64,000 nucleotides of DNA from Phycisphaerae bacterium (GTDB lineage Bacteria > Chloroflexota > Anaerolineae > 4572-78 > J111). The notes under the pieces are model-generated. The model did not search any database. It was not told the DNA's origin and saw only the letters and a program-made list of their open reading frames with translations. This document shows positions 61,366-64,000 of the stretch, piece by piece. Positions within the stretch are counted from its first letter, which is position 1. Every line of letters begins with the position of its first letter. The stretch lies in contig JANQQF010000062.1 in assembly GCA_028285035.1 (NCBI GenBank), forward strand, positions 80,492-144,491. Reading direction: 5' to 3'. Both the position numbers and the translations under genes were made by a program.

Positions 61366-64000
61366 ATGACCGACAATCAGAGGCAACCGATCATCTTTTT
61401 GGCCTTTGCCAATGATCAAGAACAGGGCAATCGTTATTTGCGGCTTCTCAATAAGGAGGCGAATGAGCTACGCGATTTGTTGGAGGGGGCGGATGCCCCC
61501 TTTGAGGTTGTTGTTCGGCAGGGAGTTGGCATTGATGATATCTTAAATACCTTCCAAGACCCTAAATATCGTCATCGCATTGCCATGTACCATTACGGGG
61601 GTCACGCTGACAGTTACCGCCTGCTGTTTGAGGGACGTGAGGGGCAGCGAGAAGTGGCTGATGCGACCGGATTAGCTACCTTTCTAGCCCAGCAGCGGGG
61701 GTTGGAGCTTGTTTTCCTCAATGGCTGTGAGACCGAGGAGCAAGCGCAGGGGCTGCTTGAAGCTGGGGTCAAGGCAGTTATTGCCACTGACCAGAAAATT
61801 CGTGATGATGTGGCGGTTGATTTCGCCCTTCGCTTTTACAGAGGATTGATGTCTGACCAACCGCTACAGCAGGCCTTTGCTGAGGCCGAAGCCGCGATGC
61901 ACACCAAGTTAGGCGACGATCAAGCCAGAGCCTATCGAGACGCAGGCTTTGATGATGGAATTGGTCAAGTGGCCAGTTGGCCTTGGCGATTACATCTGCC
62001 TAACGCATCTGAAGCGATAGCCGACTGGCGTATCTCAACCGTTACTAACAACCCTTATTTTGGTCTGCCTCCACTCCCCCGGCAAAGACGACTACCCAGC
62101 AAACCTTTTCGGGGTCTGAGTTACTTCACCGAAAAGGATGCCGCACTTTTTTTTGGTCGTGGCTGGCAAATCCGTAAGCTTTTTGATTTGATCGCCAATC
62201 CAGACCTGACCACCAATCCCATCATTTTACTCTATGGCCAATCTGGGGTGGGTAAATCATCGTTATTAGCCGCTGGACTCCTGCCTCGTCTCAAACAAGA
62301 AGCCGAAGTTCGCTACATCCGTCGTGAGGACGCCAACAACAATCTAACCACAGCCTTGCATATGGCGTTGTTACCTTCCTTCGGGTCCAGAACCTCCCTC
62401 CCAGCGGGGGGGAGAGCTGCTCAAGAACCCAACACCCCACCTACAAACATCGATACATCGAAAATTCCTCCTATCTCTTCAGAGGAGGGGAGAGCGGGGA
62501 ACTCCCTCGCTGACGCTTGGCTCGCTCAAGAAACCGACGAGCGTCCTTTAGTCATTATTCTGGATCAAGTCGAAGAAATCTACAGTCGGCCTGGCCCAGA
62601 CCCGGCTCAGGAGTTGGCGGACTTCTTAGCTGTCCTCCAGTCGATTTTTGATGACGCATCTAAAGCTTGGCCCCAAGGCACGTTGGTACTTGGCTTCCGC
62701 AAGGAGTGGCTGGCTGAAATCCGTGACCGCTTGCAAGAGCGCAATCTGCCCAATAAAGAGATGTTTATCAAGCACCTCGATAAAGAGGGCATCATCGAGG
62801 CCATCACGGGACCAGCAACCACGCCTCAATTAAAAGCCCAGTATGATCTGGAGGTCTTGGATGATGTTCCCATCGTCATTGCCGATGACCTCCTGGCCGA
62901 CCGTGGCTCAGCGATTGCACCCACCCTGCAAATCATCCTGACCAAGCTGTGGGAGAATGCCAAGGGGAAGCCAAAAGTGTTTGATCGCGACTTGTATGAT
63001 GACCTTCGTTTGAGTCCTGCCAACTTCTTGGGCCAGCTTCTGGATCAACAATTGACTTTATTAGCACAGGATCATCCCGATGAAAGTGAGTCTGGTTTGG
63101 TGCTGGATATGCTGGCCTACCACACCACGGAGTTTGGCACTACTGAGCAATGGAATCGAGCAGAGTTGCTGAAAACTTACCATCATTTGCCAAGCGCAAC
63201 CATTGAGGAGCTGGTCAGAGCCTGTACCAATCGCTATCTCTTGGTCGACCCCAGCGGGACCGAGGATAAGGAGGCACCCGATGCCACCCGCTTGACCCAC
63301 GACACGCTGGGGCCACTGGTTCGGGCTAGGTTTGATATCTCTGATAAGCCGGGGCAACGAGCGGCACGGATTCTAAAAAATCGGGTGACTAGTTGGCGTA
63401 CGACTGAAGGTGCACCATTAGATGAGGAGGATTTGGCCAGAGTTGAGAACGGTTACTTGGGAATGCGGGCCTGGGATAAGGATGAGGTACGGGTAGTCAA
63501 AGCAAGTCAAAAGGCGAGAGATCGCCACCGCTTTCGAAGCCGTATATTTCAAGCCCTAACTGTAACCGCGATTATAGTGATAGTTGGTTTATTGATTTGG
63601 TCGGAAATTCAGCGGGGTATTGCTGGATTAGCTCTGGCTGAGGCTCGATCTCGCGAATTAGCAGCAAAGTCTACCAGTGCCTTTACCGCCCGAAAGGACA
63701 CCGAAGCCTTACTATTAGCCATCGAGGCTGGCACCCAAGCAGGCACCTTTGAAGCATTTCAGGCGATTTATGCCCCGTTAGACCGACAGGCCAAAATACA
63801 GAGTATCCTACAGCACGAAGGTTCGGTTCAAGGGGTACAATGGAACAGCGATGAGAGCCTGATCCTGATTCGTAGTGATGATAGCACCGTTTGGGTGTGG
63901 GATACAGCCGATGGGACAGAAAAGTTTATCCTACCACACGAGGATTTTGTTCAAGGGGCACAATGGAACAGCGACGGGAGCCTGATCTTGACCCGTAGTG
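61366..64000 (+). CDS. CHAT (caspase-like) - STAND NTPase - TM - WD40 protein, N-terminal part
   Basis: The frame is open from the ATG at 61366 (AAGGAGGT 8 bases upstream) to the window end, 878 codons. Residues 1-200 are a CHAT-type caspase-like domain: His in YHYGGHAD (H80) and Cys in FLNGCETEE (C121), then GVKAVIATD. A STAND NTPase follows, with LFFGRGWQI, P-loop GQSGVGKS at 291-298 and LVIILDQVEE around D400. One transmembrane helix lies near 729-747 (LTVTAIIVIVGLLIWSE), and WD40 repeats begin at about 810 (SDDSTVWVWDTADG). Residues ~341-388 are a low-complexity insert. By family analogy it is a protease switched on by NTPase oligomerisation; its target is unknown. Confidence 0.88.
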   Translation, partial: MTDNQRQPIIFLAFANDQEQGNRYLRLLNKEANELRDLLEGADAPFEVVVRQGVGIDDILNTFQDPKYRHRIAMYHYGGHADSYRLLFEGREGQREVADATGLATFLAQQRGLELVFLNGCETEEQAQGLLEAGVKAVIATDQKIRDDVAVDFALRFYRGLMSDQPLQQAFAEAEAAMHTKLGDDQARAYRDAGFDDGIGQVASWPWRLHLPNASEAIADWRISTVTNNPYFGLPPLPRQRRLPSKPFRGLSYFTEKDAALFFGRGWQIRKLFDLIANPDLTTNPIILLYGQSGVGKSSLLAAGLLPRLKQEAEVRYIRREDANNNLTTALHMALLPSFGSRTSLPAGGRAAQEPNTPPTNIDTSKIPPISSEEGRAGNSLADAWLAQETDERPLVIILDQVEEIYSRPGPDPAQELADFLAVLQSIFDDASKAWPQGTLVLGFRKEWLAEIRDRLQERNLPNKEMFIKHLDKEGIIEAITGPATTPQLKAQYDLEVLDDVPIVIADDLLADRGSAIAPTLQIILTKLWENAKGKPKVFDRDLYDDLRLSPANFLGQLLDQQLTLLAQDHPDESESGLVLDMLAYHTTEFGTTEQWNRAELLKTYHHLPSATIEELVRACTNRYLLVDPSGTEDKEAPDATRLTHDTLGPLVRARFDISDKPGQRAARILKNRVTSWRTTEGAPLDEEDLARVENGYLGMRAWDKDEVRVVKASQKARDRHRFRSRIFQALTVTAIIVIVGLLIWSEIQRGIAGLALAEARSRELAAKSTSAFTARKDTEALLLAIEAGTQAGTFEAFQAIYAPLDRQAKIQSILQHEGSVQGVQWNSDESLILIRSDDSTVWVWDTADGTEKFILPHEDFVQGAQWNSDGSLILTRS

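Overview
The window most likely comes from a Chloroflexota bacterium (Anaerolineae, Ardenticatenia or Herpetosiphon-like). This is an inference. It rests on the many secreted proteins ending in a Y-L/F-P-hydrophobic-hydrophobic-x-K/R tail (for example IYLPLILK), on the density of STAND NTPases with WD40 or other propellers, and on gene content. I see no rRNA, tRNA or CRISPR array. Most genes from 870 to 55327 read on the plus strand; 55373-60998 reads mostly on the minus strand.

Layout. (1) 1-4379: a divergent pair of STAND-type regulators, namely a partial NB-ARC-like NTPase on minus and an XRE/NB-ARC/14xWD40 protein on plus. (2) 4380-40675: a tandem array of seven very large secreted proteins with the same C-terminal two thirds. 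That shared part holds a zinc metallopeptidase of the CLCA N-terminal type (HEF[AGS]HYAL[YH]L[EQ]DEY), a CarboxypepD-reg/Ig-like module, a conserved all-beta region and a YLPxxxK-type tail. The N-termini are exchanged: five carry exactly 14 FG-GAP/VCBS calcium-binding repeats, one carries a CSLREA/right-handed beta-helix plus DUF11 domain, and one carries carboxypeptidase-regulatory-like repeats. Decayed C-terminal remnants of two further copies lie at 4842-5016 and 15683-15769. (3) 34680-37276, inside the array: three small intracellular genes (an EAD-like adaptor, a nucleoside-phosphorylase-domain protein and a DJ-1/PfpI-like protein without its cysteine). (4) 40720-46167: a secreted protein with the same tail, then a STAND NTPase with a transmembrane helix, an Ala-rich coiled region and a 14-blade propeller that itself ends in the tail.

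(5) 46387-47787: an ISH3/IS4-like insertion sequence inserted in the remnant of another transposase. (6) 47813-53942: a block resembling a conjugative or mobilizable element (VirD4/TraD/HerA-like coupling ATPase, replication-relaxation protein, DUF2637/SpdB-like membrane protein, small proteins), with no integrase visible. (7) 54356-64000: a DUF5995-like protein, an XRE-NACHT-polytopic membrane protein, a 51-residue secreted Cys/Ser/Gly peptide, a TPR plus NB-ARC gene pair, and a partial CHAT(caspase-like)-STAND-TM-WD40 gene running off the right edge.

How the genes may work together (inference). The array looks like a diversified surface arsenal: constant protease-plus-anchor body and variable ligand-binding head. 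It is interleaved with intracellular conflict/signalling proteins. A short beta motif (IGxIxGSNFxxGxxxxVxxxQ) links the EAD-like adaptor, the nucleoside-phosphorylase protein and the membrane STAND protein, suggesting they assemble. All seven repeat propellers counted here, from three unrelated repeat families, have 14 repeats, consistent with paired seven-bladed propellers.
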